From the NCBI RefSeq assembly GCF_010119935.1, contig NZ_CP048209.1, positions 850,001-914,000 on the forward strand: a DNA stretch of 64,000 nt, written 5' to 3'. The notes below the pieces were generated by a model. The model saw only the letters and a program-made list of their open reading frames with translations, made no database searches and was not told where the DNA came from. The position numbers and the translations under genes were made by a program. Shown here one piece after another: positions 29,385 to 37,708 of the stretch; within the stretch, counting starts at the first letter, position 1, and each line of letters opens with the position of its first letter. The DNA comes from Paenibacillus lycopersici. GTDB lineage: Bacteria; Bacillota; Bacilli; Paenibacillales; Paenibacillaceae.

Positions 29385-29431
29385 CATTTTTCTAACAATC
29401 TATTGTTGGTGCGATCTTCCTATTGTATATT
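29381..29431 (+). promoter_or_regulatory. Promoter of the OmpR-type regulator with CTAACA direct repeats
   Basis: -35 TTGTTG (29403-29408), 17 bp, -10 TATATT (29426-29431). Just upstream, CTAACA at 29381-29386 and 29392-29397 are 11 bp apart, the layout of PhoP/PhoB-type direct repeats; autoregulation is possible. Confidence 0.6.
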
Positions 29432-29513
29432 TATAGTAGGTGAAACGCGCCGCCGATCAGCTCCGCGTTTACTGTCGCAATGGAACGAATTCCTTCATGA
29501 GGTGGGGCATTTC

Positions 29514-30239
29514 ATGTACAAGCTCTTGATTATCGAAGATGATGTAATGATGAGCGATATGCTGTCCATGTATATGTCCGGCGAGGGATACGACATCAAG
29601 CAGGCAGAGAACGGCGAACAAGGGCTGAAGCTGTTGGAGCAGTTTGGGCCGGATGTCGTGTTGCTTGACCTTATGCTCCCGGACTGGGACGGTATCGAGC
29701 TGTGCGGCCGGATGCGCCAGCATTCCTCCGTGCCGATCATGATCGTTTCGATGAAATCGGAAGTATCCGAACGGGTACAGGCCTTGCGGGCCGGGGCGGA
29801 CGATTATCTGTGCAAGCCGTTCAGCATGCATGAGCTGAGCGCCCGCGTGGAAGCGCTTATCCGCAGATCCCGTCTGATGCAGGCCGCTGCGGCGGAGAGC
29901 CGGACGGCGGAAGCGGCGGATACGGCGGCCGAGAAGGAGATCAAGCTGGATTCCGAGCGCAGGCTGCTGCTCGTGCGCGGCAATTTCGTCGAGACGACGT
30001 TCTCCGAATTCGAGATCATGAAGCTCTTCCTGACGCATCCCGGCAAAGTGTTCAGCCGGGAGGACTTGATTAACGCGATCCGCGGCTTCGATTCCTTCGT
30101 GACGGACCGGGCGATCGACGTGCACATCGTGAACTTGCGCCGCAAGGTGGAGAAGAACCCGAAGGAGCCGCATTTTATCCGCACCGTCTGGGGCGTCGGC
30201 TACAAATATGTCATCGAGGACGAATCGGCGCCGCAATAA
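29514..30239 (+). CDS. OmpR/PhoB-family response regulator
   Basis: 241 residues. ATG 29514 is chosen for GAGGTGGGG upstream. Receiver with acidic pair ED near residue 9, phospho-acceptor D52 (LLDLMLPDWDG) and K of CKPF. The C-terminal winged helix spans about 143-238 (FSEFEIMKLFLTHPGKVFSREDL ... TDRAIDVHIVNLRRKVE). It lies between two kinases: the hybrid kinase upstream and the kinase at 31062. It has its own promoter inside the 129 bp gap. The cognate kinase is not certain. Confidence 0.92.
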   Translation: MYKLLIIEDDVMMSDMLSMYMSGEGYDIKQAENGEQGLKLLEQFGPDVVLLDLMLPDWDGIELCGRMRQHSSVPIMIVSMKSEVSERVQALRAGADDYLCKPFSMHELSARVEALIRRSRLMQAAAAESRTAEAADTAAEKEIKLDSERRLLLVRGNFVETTFSEFEIMKLFLTHPGKVFSREDLINAIRGFDSFVTDRAIDVHIVNLRRKVEKNPKEPHFIRTVWGVGYKYVIEDESAPQ

Positions 30240-30255
30240 GGCGTTCGAATCGGCG

Positions 30256-30297
30256 AAAACCCTTCCCGCGAAGCTTGCCTGGCGAGAAGGGTTTTTA
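30256..30297 (+). terminator. Terminator of the OmpR-type regulator gene
   Basis: AAAACCCTTC...GAAGGGTTTTT stem with an inner CCGC/GCGA part, ending in TTTTTAT. Confidence 0.8.
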
Positions 30298-30466
30298 TGT
30301 CCGTGTATGGTTACGTATGCCATTGGGAGCAGGATGATAGACCTGCGAACAGGTCCGCGAATGCGGGCGGTGCTGGGCTGCCAGCCGTGGGAGATACGAA
30401 GAAATGCCTGCTAAAGCAAGGGGGCTGGCAGGTATTCGGAAGCATGCCGACAGGTGCTGCCGAAGC

Positions 30467-30537
30467 AAAAAAAGGCAGTCTGTGCATCTTCCGGGCCGCG
30501 GCGCAGGCCGGGACCGACGGAAGCACAGGCTGCCTTT
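30467..30537 (-). terminator. Terminator of the small minus-strand gene
   Basis: Read on the minus strand: AAAAGGCAGCCTGTGCTTCC ... GGAAG-A-TGCACAGACTGCC followed by seven T residues. It lies about 50 bp beyond the 74-residue gene's stop codon. Confidence 0.8.
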
Positions 30538-30585
30538 TGGCCGTCTGGGCCGCAGCTCATGCTGAAGCGAGAGCGGCGGTCCGGA

Positions 30586-30810
30586 TCAGCACACTTCCAG
30601 GTAAAGCTTGGTTCCGTCGCTGTACTGGAGAATCGCTACGTCGCGCACCATCTCGACGGACTTGATTCGCTTCCATTTCTTGCGAAAGTCAAAATTGAAC
30701 TCCATTTCCTGCAATTTATTTTGCAGCAGCTCCATGTACGACAACTGCTCTGAAGGATAGTGTACCGGCACTGAACGATTTTTGAAGGTTATGACTTTGG
30801 TCATTTGCAT
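30586..30810 (-). CDS. Small conserved-looking hypothetical protein, 74 residues
   Basis: Start ATG 30810 behind GGAGGT, with an alternative ATG two codons later at a better spacing. Basic, no signal or membrane segment, predicted alpha/beta (VITFKNRSVPVHY; MELLQNKLQEMEFNFDFRKKW; VAILQYSDGTKLYLEVC). A good ribosome site and its own terminator support a real gene. No family recognised. Confidence 0.6.
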   Translation of the reverse strand: MQMTKVITFKNRSVPVHYPSEQLSYMELLQNKLQEMEFNFDFRKKWKRIKSVEMVRDVAILQYSDGTKLYLEVC

Positions 30811-31061
30811 TGTACCTCCGTTTCTATAATACTGCCATTGTATAGGGTGAGTTTTAGTCCCTTATAAAATGAACATGAGTCAGCTGTTTGTTTTGCTTAC
30901 CCTTTTCTAACAGGTTTGGAATCCAAGACGGCGCGCGAGGGGATTGTAGAGAGTATTATGCGCTCAAGGCCGGAGGTATTATCCGCCAACGCTTCGCCGC
31001 TGCGTCAAACTTGGCCGGAGCGGGTAATGACCGGGATATACAAGGCGGGGGGATTACGAGA

Positions 31062-32693
31062 GTGACGTTTGCATTCGCAAAAGCGGTATTCGCCAACATC
31101 AGCTTGCTTATCGCATTGGCCTATATGTTCGACCTGGGGTACCGGTATTTGTTTCAATATGCGCCGATGCGCGTGAAATATGGCATTACGATCGCCGTCT
31201 TCATCATCGGCGGGTGGCTTGCGATGGCCTTCGGCCTGCGCGTGGACGGCTTGCTTGTACTGGATTTGCGCTTCCTGCCGCTGATCGTCGCCATGCTCGT
31301 CTTCCCCAGCCTGTCGGCCATCGCGCTAATCGGCTTCGGGATCGGGATCGGACGGTTGTTCATCGGCTTCGACGAAACCGCCGTCGCGAGCTGCGCGAAT
31401 TTGATCGTGCTGGGGCTTATCTGTACATGGATGAGCGCCTGGCTTCGCTGGAAGCCGTGGAGCTTCCTGACGAAGAGCATCGTGGCGGTCGTCTCCGTCA
31501 ACGTGATTTTCGCGATCACCGCCTCGCTCGTGATCGGTCTCGTATCGGACATGACGGTCAAGGCGTTCTGGCTCGAATACGGGGTGTACGCCTTTCCGCT
31601 GCGGCTGCTGCTGTGCGGTCTCATGATCTTCACGATCCGCGATTTCCAGAAGGAGCAGCAGCGCGTGGACGAATTGCGCAAAATGAACATGCTGCTCCGC
31701 CGGCAAACCCGCGAGCTGCGGGAAGCGAAGCGCGAGGTGGAAGAGAAGGCGCGCGAGCTGATGCTGGCCAACAAGTACAAATCGGAGTTTCTCGCGAACA
31801 TGTCGCATGAGCTGAAGACGCCGCTCAACAGCATCATCATGCTCTCCCAGCTGATGAAGGAAAGCGAGGAGGAGCGCGGAAGCGGCACGGAGGAGCTGCA
31901 GTATGCGGGCTTGATTAACGGCGCCGGCAACGAGCTGCTGCAGCTGATTAACGATATTCTGGACCTGTCGAAGGTCGAGGCCGGCAAAATGGATATCTAC
32001 ATGGAGCCGCACTCCATCGAAGAGCTCGTGCAGACGATCCATCAGCAGTTTTTGCCGATCGCGGACCAGAAAGGGTTGACGTTCGAAACGGACATCTCGC
32101 CGCAGGTGCCGGAGGCGATCGTGACCGACGCGCTGCGGATCAATCAGATCCTGCGCAACCTCCTCGCCAATGCGTTCAAGTTTACCGAGAGCGGGAGCAT
32201 AATTCTCTCCGTCAAGGCGGAGGGCGGCGTGCCGATCGAGCCCGGCGAGCTGCGGAAGCGGCGGCTGCGAAGCTGGAATCCGGTCGCTTGGGGCCGGCCG
32301 GCCGTGCGGATCGTCCATCCGATGCGCATCGCGTTCTCGATTACGGATACGGGCATCGGGATCGAGCCGGAGAAGCAGCAGCTCATCTTCGAGGCTTTCC
32401 GGCAGGAGGACGGCTCCATCAATCGCAAATACGGCGGAACGGGGCTGGGGCTGTCCATCAGCTTGCAGCTGGCGCGGCTGCTCGGCGGCACGTTGTCGCT
32501 GGAGAGCCAGAAGGGAGCGGGCAGCAAATTTACGCTGCGGCTGCCGGTCTCTCAAGCCGGAACCGATGCCGACGGCGATCCGGCGTCCATGCCGGATCGC
32601 GAGCCTATGGATCGCGATCCCTTGTCCGTCCGCGTGCGGGGGGCGGGAAGACGCGCGTCGGCTGCGGGAGATACAGACGAGCAGGACGGCTGA
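31062..32693 (+). CDS. Sensor histidine kinase with 5TM-Lyt-type membrane domain
   Basis: 543 residues from GTG 31062, behind GGGGGGA; an upstream in-frame extension lacks a ribosome site. Residues 1-195 carry about six membrane segments of the 5TM-Lyt receptor kind (RVDGLLVLDLRFLPLIVAML; SLSAIALIGFGIGIGRLF). A coiled coil (about 200-240) leads to HisKA with H249 in MSHELKTPLNS. The HATPase follows with N, G1 (DTGIGI), F and G2 (GGTGLGLSI) boxes. An Arg-rich insert (about residues 395-415) interrupts it. The C-terminal tail is Asp/Arg-rich. It may phosphorylate the regulator at 29514. Confidence 0.88.
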   Translation: MTFAFAKAVFANISLLIALAYMFDLGYRYLFQYAPMRVKYGITIAVFIIGGWLAMAFGLRVDGLLVLDLRFLPLIVAMLVFPSLSAIALIGFGIGIGRLFIGFDETAVASCANLIVLGLICTWMSAWLRWKPWSFLTKSIVAVVSVNVIFAITASLVIGLVSDMTVKAFWLEYGVYAFPLRLLLCGLMIFTIRDFQKEQQRVDELRKMNMLLRRQTRELREAKREVEEKARELMLANKYKSEFLANMSHELKTPLNSIIMLSQLMKESEEERGSGTEELQYAGLINGAGNELLQLINDILDLSKVEAGKMDIYMEPHSIEELVQTIHQQFLPIADQKGLTFETDISPQVPEAIVTDALRINQILRNLLANAFKFTESGSIILSVKAEGGVPIEPGELRKRRLRSWNPVAWGRPAVRIVHPMRIAFSITDTGIGIEPEKQQLIFEAFRQEDGSINRKYGGTGLGLSISLQLARLLGGTLSLESQKGAGSKFTLRLPVSQAGTDADGDPASMPDREPMDRDPLSVRVRGAGRRASAAGDTDEQDG

Positions 32694-32724
32694 AGGCGGT
32701 GGGTATTTTTTTTTGAGCAGAGGG

Positions 32725-32753
32725 TTGACTCATCGCCCAGGATGGCGTATATT
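32725..32753 (+). promoter_or_regulatory. Promoter of tRNA-Thr
   Basis: TTGACT (32725-32730), 17 bp, TATATT (32748-32753), a near-consensus vegetative promoter 35 bp before the tRNA. Confidence 0.8.
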
Positions 32754-32788
32754 ATAAAAGTCGCCTATGCGACATTGCTTCAAGACAA

Positions 32789-32863
32789 GCTGGTGTAGCT
32801 CAGGGGTAGAGCAACGCACTCGTAATGCGTAGGCCGGGGGTTCAATTCCCTTCACCAGCACCA
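32789..32863 (+). tRNA. tRNA-Thr (anticodon CGT)
   Basis: Full cloverleaf: acceptor GCTGGTG/CACCAGC, D arm AGCTC...GAGC, anticodon arm ACGCA-CTCGTAA-TGCGT with anticodon CGT (reads ACG), T arm GGGGG-TTCAATT-CCCTT, discriminator A and an encoded CCA. Single gene with its own promoter and terminator. Confidence 0.96.
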
Positions 32864-32878
32864 TTCATTCCAATAACG

Positions 32879-32913
32879 GCGCGGTTTTCGATATTTCGAA
32901 ACCGCGCTTTTTT
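32879..32913 (+). terminator. Terminator of tRNA-Thr
   Basis: GCGCGGTTTTCGA / TCGAAACCGCGC stem, then T6. Confidence 0.88.
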
Positions 32914-32990
32914 GTGTCTTCTACTCGTTTCAAACCCTTACTCCACTACAGGCCCTAGAAAAATTTGGCCCTATTCGAAAAGAATAACTC

Positions 32991-33046
32991 CGAAGAAGAA
33001 GAGAACAAAGTCGCCTAGCTAGGTGATTGTGTTCTCTTCTTCTTCG
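32991..33046. repeat. Near-perfect 56 bp palindrome
   Basis: The outer 17 bp arms CGAAGAAGAAGAGAACA / TGTTCTCTTCTTCTTCG are perfect, and inside them TCGCCTAG / CTAGGTGA continues the fold with one G.U pair and almost no loop. There is no T-run. It is purine-rich on one arm, unlike the surrounding sequence. Confidence 0.8.
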
Positions 33047-33196
33047 TGTTCCCGGGAACGTCCGCGATACCAGGGGCAAACGTATAAAATATCAAGAATA
33101 CGCCTGACGAGTAAAATCAAAACGTTTATTCTCGTACTGAACCTTTCTCCCCGTGAGAGCGAATTAAAGGTTGTAACACGTCAGGGAGGGCCCCCC

Positions 33197-33397
33197 ATGG
33201 ATGATAATGAATTACTGCAGTTGTTAGAAAAAGCAATCATAGGCGACGAATCGGCATTTCAGCTTGTCTACCAGGCGACGCACCGGGACGTATATCGAAC
33301 GGTTGCGTTTCTCGTCTTCAACAAACAGGACATCGAGGATGAAAGAATTGCGCGAAGAGCTTCGCAAGGCGGCAGATACGTTGCACTGCCCGCCTGA
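33197..33397 (+). pseudogene. ECF sigma factor remnant (region 2 start only)
   Basis: ATG 33197 follows GGGAGGG. The 46 codons up to ...AFLVFNKQDIED read as the start of an ECF sigma factor (MDDNELLQLLEKAIIGDESAFQ). The frame then runs straight into the start of the downstream anti-sigma-like gene, giving 20 unrelated codons and a stop. Region 2.4 and all of region 4 are missing, so about 110-130 codons appear to have been deleted. The deletion left GAGG directly before the downstream ATG. Confidence 0.8.
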
Positions 33398-33833
33398 AAT
33401 GTATCGACGCGTCCAACAGTCCTATAAACACTATGCAAATGAGAAGAGAGGCAGATCGCCCATGAAAAAACGCATGCTGGCAGGCATTGCCGCAGTAGCC
33501 ATCCTGATTCCGTCCGCCGCTTTTGCTGCTTCTTATCTGGCCGACGATATTTTTGGTTCTTCTGCGGCCATTGAACAGCACGGCGGCACACAGGAAGAAT
33601 ATCAAGAAATCGAGGGACTGCTTCAAGCAGCGAAAGGCAAGCTCACGGAAGACGAATTCAAGGAGTACACGGAACTGACCAAGCAATTGGTGCAATTAAA
33701 ACTGAAGATCACTGATGCCAATGGAGTCGTACATGAGGAGAAGTTGACCAAAGAAGAGCAGCAGCGGGTTGAGCAGCTCTCCTCCAGGCTAGCCCCGTAC
33801 TTCGGGAAGATAAATGGAGCTGTTACACCGTAA
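33339..33833 (+). CDS. Anti-sigma/DUF3600-like membrane protein
   Basis: 164 residues from ATG 33339, which lies inside the sigma remnant and follows ATCGAGG. The N-terminal cytoplasmic segment (MKELREELRKAADTLHCPPEMYRRVQQSYKHY) is followed by one membrane helix (about 45-68) and an extracytoplasmic acidic, helical domain rich in Glu/Gln/Lys. Genes of this kind sit directly after ECF sigma genes in Bacillales and restrain the sigma factor. With its partner truncated, it is likely an orphan. Its only nearby ribosome site is the one at the deletion junction. Confidence 0.65.
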   Translation: MKELREELRKAADTLHCPPEMYRRVQQSYKHYANEKRGRSPMKKRMLAGIAAVAILIPSAAFAASYLADDIFGSSAAIEQHGGTQEEYQEIEGLLQAAKGKLTEDEFKEYTELTKQLVQLKLKITDANGVVHEEKLTKEEQQRVEQLSSRLAPYFGKINGAVTP

Positions 33834-33844
33834 AAAAAGAAGCG

Positions 33845-33875
33845 GGACCCGTCCGATTTTGGAGGGGGCCTTTTT
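33845..33875 (+). terminator. Probable terminator after the anti-sigma-like gene
   Basis: Imperfect GC hairpin (GGGACCCGTCC / GGAGGGGGCC) followed by T5. Confidence 0.6.
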
Positions 33876-34068
33876 CTTGGCCGGCAGGAGTACCAGCGCA
33901 GGCTGTAGTTATGCTTGCGAACCTGCTTCATCTCTAAACGCTCATCTCTCAACGCTCATCGAAGGACGCTCAACGGTTCGCCAGCGAATGGAGTCGTCCG
34001 GCGCGGAATTCGGCAACAATTCTCGAACGGCCGCGTATAACCTTACAGAATGGAAGGAGGCGTTCGCG

Positions 34069-34611
34069 TTGGGCGGTTTTCTGCTCATGCTGCTAGGGCT
34101 TTTCAATGCGGTGTTCCCGTACCCGTCGTGGTACCTTTCGGTCGGTTGGCGCATCAAGGATGCCGAGCCGACCGAGGCGGCGCTCTTCACGAACCGCGCG
34201 GTCGGCGTAATCGCAGCCATTATCGGTCTCGTTATTATGGTGTCGAGCTGCTCGTTCGGCGGCGGCGGGAGCTCCGGCTATGCGTCTGCGTTCCAGAAGC
34301 GGCTGCTCGCCGGCGAGGTGCAGGAGATGAGGATCGGCATCCCGGCCGATGCGCCGTCCCTATCCGAGGAAGAGTTAGCCCGGGCCGTCGACTTGATGGC
34401 GCATGCGCCGATGGACGGCTTCACGCTAGGCATGAGTTATAGCGGTGCGGGCGAGGCGACGATCGTCTACATGGACGGGACATCGGACGACCTGCTCATC
34501 ACTACTTCGGGCGGCATCGAGCTTCTCCCGAGGTCGGGCGACAAGGCGTACCGGATTCAAAGCGACGAGCTGGAAAGCTTGTTCCGCGCTTGGATGAGCC
34601 GCAGCGATTAA
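34069..34611 (+). CDS. DUF6199-like small membrane protein
   Basis: 180 residues from TTG 34069, chosen for AAGGAGG 8 bp upstream; a longer in-frame start exists but its extra residues look non-coding. Two membrane helices flank a short Trp/Tyr loop (LLMLLGLFNAVFPYPSWYLSVGW ... AVGVIAAIIGLVIMVSSC), the pattern of DUF6199. The remainder is a soluble domain of about 115 residues with regular beta-type sequence. The next gene, a lipoprotein, starts 77 bp downstream. Function unknown. Confidence 0.65.
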   Translation: MGGFLLMLLGLFNAVFPYPSWYLSVGWRIKDAEPTEAALFTNRAVGVIAAIIGLVIMVSSCSFGGGGSSGYASAFQKRLLAGEVQEMRIGIPADAPSLSEEELARAVDLMAHAPMDGFTLGMSYSGAGEATIVYMDGTSDDLLITTSGGIELLPRSGDKAYRIQSDELESLFRAWMSRSD

Positions 34612-34688
34612 AGGTTATGAAGCGAAAACAGTTTGGGGTTGTACCGATGACGACAAGCGAGATCGACGCCCCGAAAGGGGAGGGCTGC

Positions 34689-35264
34689 GTGAAGAGGAGA
34701 AACTTAGGGATAATCGGCGCAATCGCGTTGTTCGCGATCAGCGGCTGCCGGGGACAAACGACTTCGTTCCAGGCGGATGCTTTCTTGGAGAAGGATAAGT
34801 GTATCGTCAGCATAGAGGCTAACAAGACCTTGTGCTACGGCGATTCGAGAGCGGCTGTCGAGGCGGTCGTTGGGGGCGATGGCGATAACGGAAAGCCCAT
34901 CGCAGGGTATGATTCGGGCGTGCGCGTCGCGTATCGCGGGGATGCCGCCGTGGGCTTCTTATTGGGGGAAGGCTCGGAAGGCGTCTATCGCACGGCGCGC
35001 GGGGCTCGCGTCGGGATGAGCAAGGACGAGGTCATGAATCTCTATGGGCGCCAATACGCGTATGAAGCAACGCCGTATAATCTGGACTACGCCTACGACA
35101 CGAAGGCGGGTCAGTTTGTCGATAAGACGAAAGCCAACTCCAATGAGATCCAGTTGGAGCGGGAACGGATTTTCCTGATCTCCGCGCTGTTCGATGGCAA
35201 CAAGGGCGGTGCGGCATCGCAGATCGACCTGATCGATCAGAAGATGGCGATTTTCTTCGAATAG
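34689..35264 (+). CDS. Putative lipoprotein
   Basis: 191 residues from GTG 34689 behind GGGGAGGG. Signal peptide VKRRNLGIIGAIALF then AISGC lipobox, cleaving before C20. The mature domain includes ARVGMSKDEVMNLYGRQY, which resembles the helical part of SmpA/OmlA-type or DUF4309-type modules. No catalytic residues are evident. It probably forms an operon with the DUF6199-like gene. Function unknown. Confidence 0.7.
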   Translation: MKRRNLGIIGAIALFAISGCRGQTTSFQADAFLEKDKCIVSIEANKTLCYGDSRAAVEAVVGGDGDNGKPIAGYDSGVRVAYRGDAAVGFLLGEGSEGVYRTARGARVGMSKDEVMNLYGRQYAYEATPYNLDYAYDTKAGQFVDKTKANSNEIQLERERIFLISALFDGNKGGAASQIDLIDQKMAIFFE

Positions 35265-35373
35265 GGGCAGCGGGCGACCAGGTACCGATTGAAATGGGCG
35301 CTGCTCGGTTGCGAATGGCCGGGCGGCTATGTTATGCTGGCTGTAATCAGCAGGAAATGGAGGTGAAGGTAGG

Positions 35374-35517
35374 ATGAATCAAGAGTTCGTGAACAACCGT
35401 GTGAGCCAGTTGCCGATTGCGATGGCTGGCATCGTTCATGCTTTTGCTCGCAACGGGAGAAGTCTGTCCATTAGCGCTCATACGGCATCACAACTCATGA
35501 GAAGACGCCTACCTTAA
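35374..35517 (+). CDS. 47-residue leader peptide upstream of the ABC-F gene
   Basis: ATG 35374 follows a strong GGAGGTGAAGG. The peptide MNQEFVNNRVSQLPIAMAGI continues to LMRRRLP and stops at TAA 35515. An intrinsic terminator begins 24 bp later and the ABC-F gene 110 bp later. Antibiotic-inducible ABC-F genes of Firmicutes are often preceded by a short upstream frame and terminator that work by ribosome-mediated attenuation. This arrangement matches, so a regulatory leader peptide is inferred. Confidence 0.6.
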   Translation: MNQEFVNNRVSQLPIAMAGIVHAFARNGRSLSISAHTASQLMRRRLP

Positions 35518-35540
35518 CCTCGTTCGGAGCGATCCCCGAA

Positions 35541-35571
35541 GGCCGTAGGAATTTTCCTGCGGTCTTTTTTT
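35541..35571 (+). terminator. Terminator between leader peptide and ABC-F gene (attenuator candidate)
   Basis: 10 bp stem GGCCGTAGGA / TCCTGCGGTC with a 4-nt loop and T7, placed before the ABC-F ribosome site. Its left arm GTAGG (35545-35549) is complementary to CCTAC (35508-35512) at the end of the leader frame, allowing an alternative pairing. Confidence 0.75.
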
Positions 35572-35626
35572 GTTGCTTCCGGTATGTTCAGGATAGGGTC
35601 TTCATTACCAAGGAGGATCCTTCGCG

Positions 35627-37546
35627 ATGATGATAATCAGTGCTCAACATATACAGAAATACCATGGCGCCAAGCTGGTGCTGGCCGATGTCACGTTCGA
35701 CATCCATCAAGGAGAACGCGTCGGGCTCGTAGGACGGAACGGCAGCGGCAAATCGACGCTGCTGCGGCTCGTCTCCAAGCTGGAGAAGCCGGACGACGGG
35801 CAGTTAACGGCGCGCAAAGAGCTGACGATCGGCTATCTCGCCCAAATCCCGACGGAATGGGAAGCCGGCACGGTGTACGATGTGCTCGCCTCCGGCTTCC
35901 GGCCGCTGATCGCGTGCCGCGCCGAGATGTCGGAGCTGGAGCAGCGCATGGCGGACACGGGGGACGGCGGCGCGATCGACAAGCTGCTGGAGCGGTACGC
36001 GCAGCTGCAGGAGCGCTTCGAGCGCGAAGGCGGCTACGAGCTCGACGCCAGGATCGACCAGGTGGCAACCGGGCTCGGCTTTGCCCGGGAGACGTACCGG
36101 CGGAGCTTCGCTTCGCTGTCCGGCGGAGAGAAGACCAAGGTCGCGCTCGCGTCGCAGCTGATCGTCAAGCCGGAGCTGCTGCTGCTCGACGAGCCGACGA
36201 ACCATCTCGATCTGGCCAGCGTGGAATGGCTCGAGGAGTATTTGCTCCACTATGGCGGCGCCTGCTTCATCGTGTCCCATGACCGTTACTTCCTGGACCG
36301 GGTCGTCACCAAGATCGTTGAACTGGAAGACGGGGAGTCCGCGACCTATCAGACCTCGTACACGGGCTATATGAAAGAGAAGGAGGCGCGGCTGCTGCAG
36401 CAGTTCGCCGACTACCAGGAGCAGCAGAAGAAGATCAAGAAGATGAGAGAGACGATCAAGCAGCTGACGGAGTGGGGGCGCGTCGGAGGGAACGAGAAGT
36501 TCTTCCGCCGGGCGGCCTCCATGCAGAAGGCGCTGGATCGGATGGAGAAGCTGAAGCGCCCCGTCCTCGATCCGAAGTCGGCGGAATTCGCGCTGTGCGC
36601 GGATGACCGCTCCGGCAAGCGCGTTATCGCGTTCGAAGACGTGCATAAGCGCTACGGCGGCAAGGTGCTGCTGGAGGGGGCCAGCGGATTGCTGGAGTAT
36701 GGGGAGAAAGTGATGCTGCTGGGGCATAACGGATCGGGCAAATCGACGCTGTTGAAAATGATGCTGGGCGAAGTGACGCCCGAGCAAGGGAAGCTCGAGA
36801 TCGGCGCGCGGGTAGATATCGGTTACCTGGCGCAGCAGGATTACCCCGAGGACCGGAAGAAGACGGTGCTGGCGTATTTCCGCGAGGAAGCGCAGCTTGA
36901 GGAAGGGGAAGCCAGAAACCGTCTGGCGGCGTATCTGTTCTACGGCGCCGACGTGTTCAAGCCGGTCAGCTCGCTCTCGGGCGGGGAGTGGACGCGGCTG
37001 CGGCTGGCGCTGCTCGTGCAGCGCAAGCCGAACCTGCTCATTCTGGATGAGCCGACCAACCATATGGACATCGCCTCGCGGGAGGCGCTGGAGGAAGCGC
37101 TCGAGGAGTTCGCGGGCACGCTGCTCGCGGTGACGCACGACCGCTATTTCATCAACCGGCTGTCCCGGAAAATATGGGAGCTGGATCAAGGGCGCATTAC
37201 CGTCTACCAAGGCGGCTTCGACGACTACAAAGCCAAACGCGCGGAGCTGCGGGGGACGGACGCCGGTGCCAATGCGGCGGTGCCGCCGCCTGGCGGAGCG
37301 GCGGCCAAGGCGGAAGCGCGCCAGGAGCCGGCTGCGCCCGCGAAATCCCGCGGCAGGGCCGCGTACGCGCGCGAGAAGCTGGAGGAACGGATCGCCGAGG
37401 CGGAAGCGCGGATCGGCGATCTGGATGAAGCGCTCGCTCGCGCGGAGGCCGCCGACGAACTGAGCCGCCGGTGGGCGGAGCGCGAGGCGGCGCAGGAAGC
37501 GCTGGAGCGCATGGTCGCGGAGTGGGCGGAGCTGACGGAAGCATAG
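35627..37546 (+). CDS. ABC-F family ATPase (ribosome-protection-like)
   Basis: 639 residues, no membrane segments. Two ATPase cassettes: Walker A GRNGSGKST, signature LSGGEKTK, Walker B LLLLDEPTNHLD; then GHNGSGKST, LSGGEWTR, LLILDEPTNHMD. Between them lies the helical P-site tRNA interaction linker (about residues 240-310, rich in Lys/Arg/Gln). A charged coiled-coil C-terminal extension follows from about residue 575. ABC-F proteins bind the ribosomal E site and either relieve antibiotic stalling or tune translation. AAGGAGG precedes ATG ATG. The leader ORF and terminator suggest drug-inducible expression. Confidence 0.9.
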   Translation: MMIISAQHIQKYHGAKLVLADVTFDIHQGERVGLVGRNGSGKSTLLRLVSKLEKPDDGQLTARKELTIGYLAQIPTEWEAGTVYDVLASGFRPLIACRAEMSELEQRMADTGDGGAIDKLLERYAQLQERFEREGGYELDARIDQVATGLGFARETYRRSFASLSGGEKTKVALASQLIVKPELLLLDEPTNHLDLASVEWLEEYLLHYGGACFIVSHDRYFLDRVVTKIVELEDGESATYQTSYTGYMKEKEARLLQQFADYQEQQKKIKKMRETIKQLTEWGRVGGNEKFFRRAASMQKALDRMEKLKRPVLDPKSAEFALCADDRSGKRVIAFEDVHKRYGGKVLLEGASGLLEYGEKVMLLGHNGSGKSTLLKMMLGEVTPEQGKLEIGARVDIGYLAQQDYPEDRKKTVLAYFREEAQLEEGEARNRLAAYLFYGADVFKPVSSLSGGEWTRLRLALLVQRKPNLLILDEPTNHMDIASREALEEALEEFAGTLLAVTHDRYFINRLSRKIWELDQGRITVYQGGFDDYKAKRAELRGTDAGANAAVPPPGGAAAKAEARQEPAAPAKSRGRAAYAREKLEERIAEAEARIGDLDEALARAEAADELSRRWAEREAAQEALERMVAEWAELTEA

Positions 37547-37650
37547 CCGGCGGCCCGCTCCCGCGGCCGGGCGCCTGACAGGCGAGGCGCTTGCCCGCGC
37601 GATAACGCTGGCGGACAGCTTGGGCGCATGATGTTGGATTCTTGTCTTAT

Positions 37651-37678
37651 ACAAAGATATCTTTCCTCTCATAGAGTA
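37651..37678 (+). promoter_or_regulatory. Sigma-K-like (mother-cell) promoter
   Basis: AC at 37651-37652, 17 bp, then CATAGAGTA at 37670-37678, matching the sigma-K consensus AC-N17-CATANNNTA. It lies 30 bp before the start codon of the Cys-rich gene, with AAGGGAGG between. Confidence 0.6.
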
Positions 37679-37708
37679 TGGTAGCTCTTCAATAAGGGAG
37701 GAATTCAG

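Noticed and set aside
33023..33196. Upstream extension of the sigma remnant
   Set aside because: It starts inside the palindrome and lacks a ribosome site; ATG 33197 has GGGAGGG and matches the sigma N-terminus.
35804..37672. 622-codon minus-strand frame across the ABC-F gene
   Set aside because: Shadow frame; the plus strand encodes two complete ATPase cassettes.
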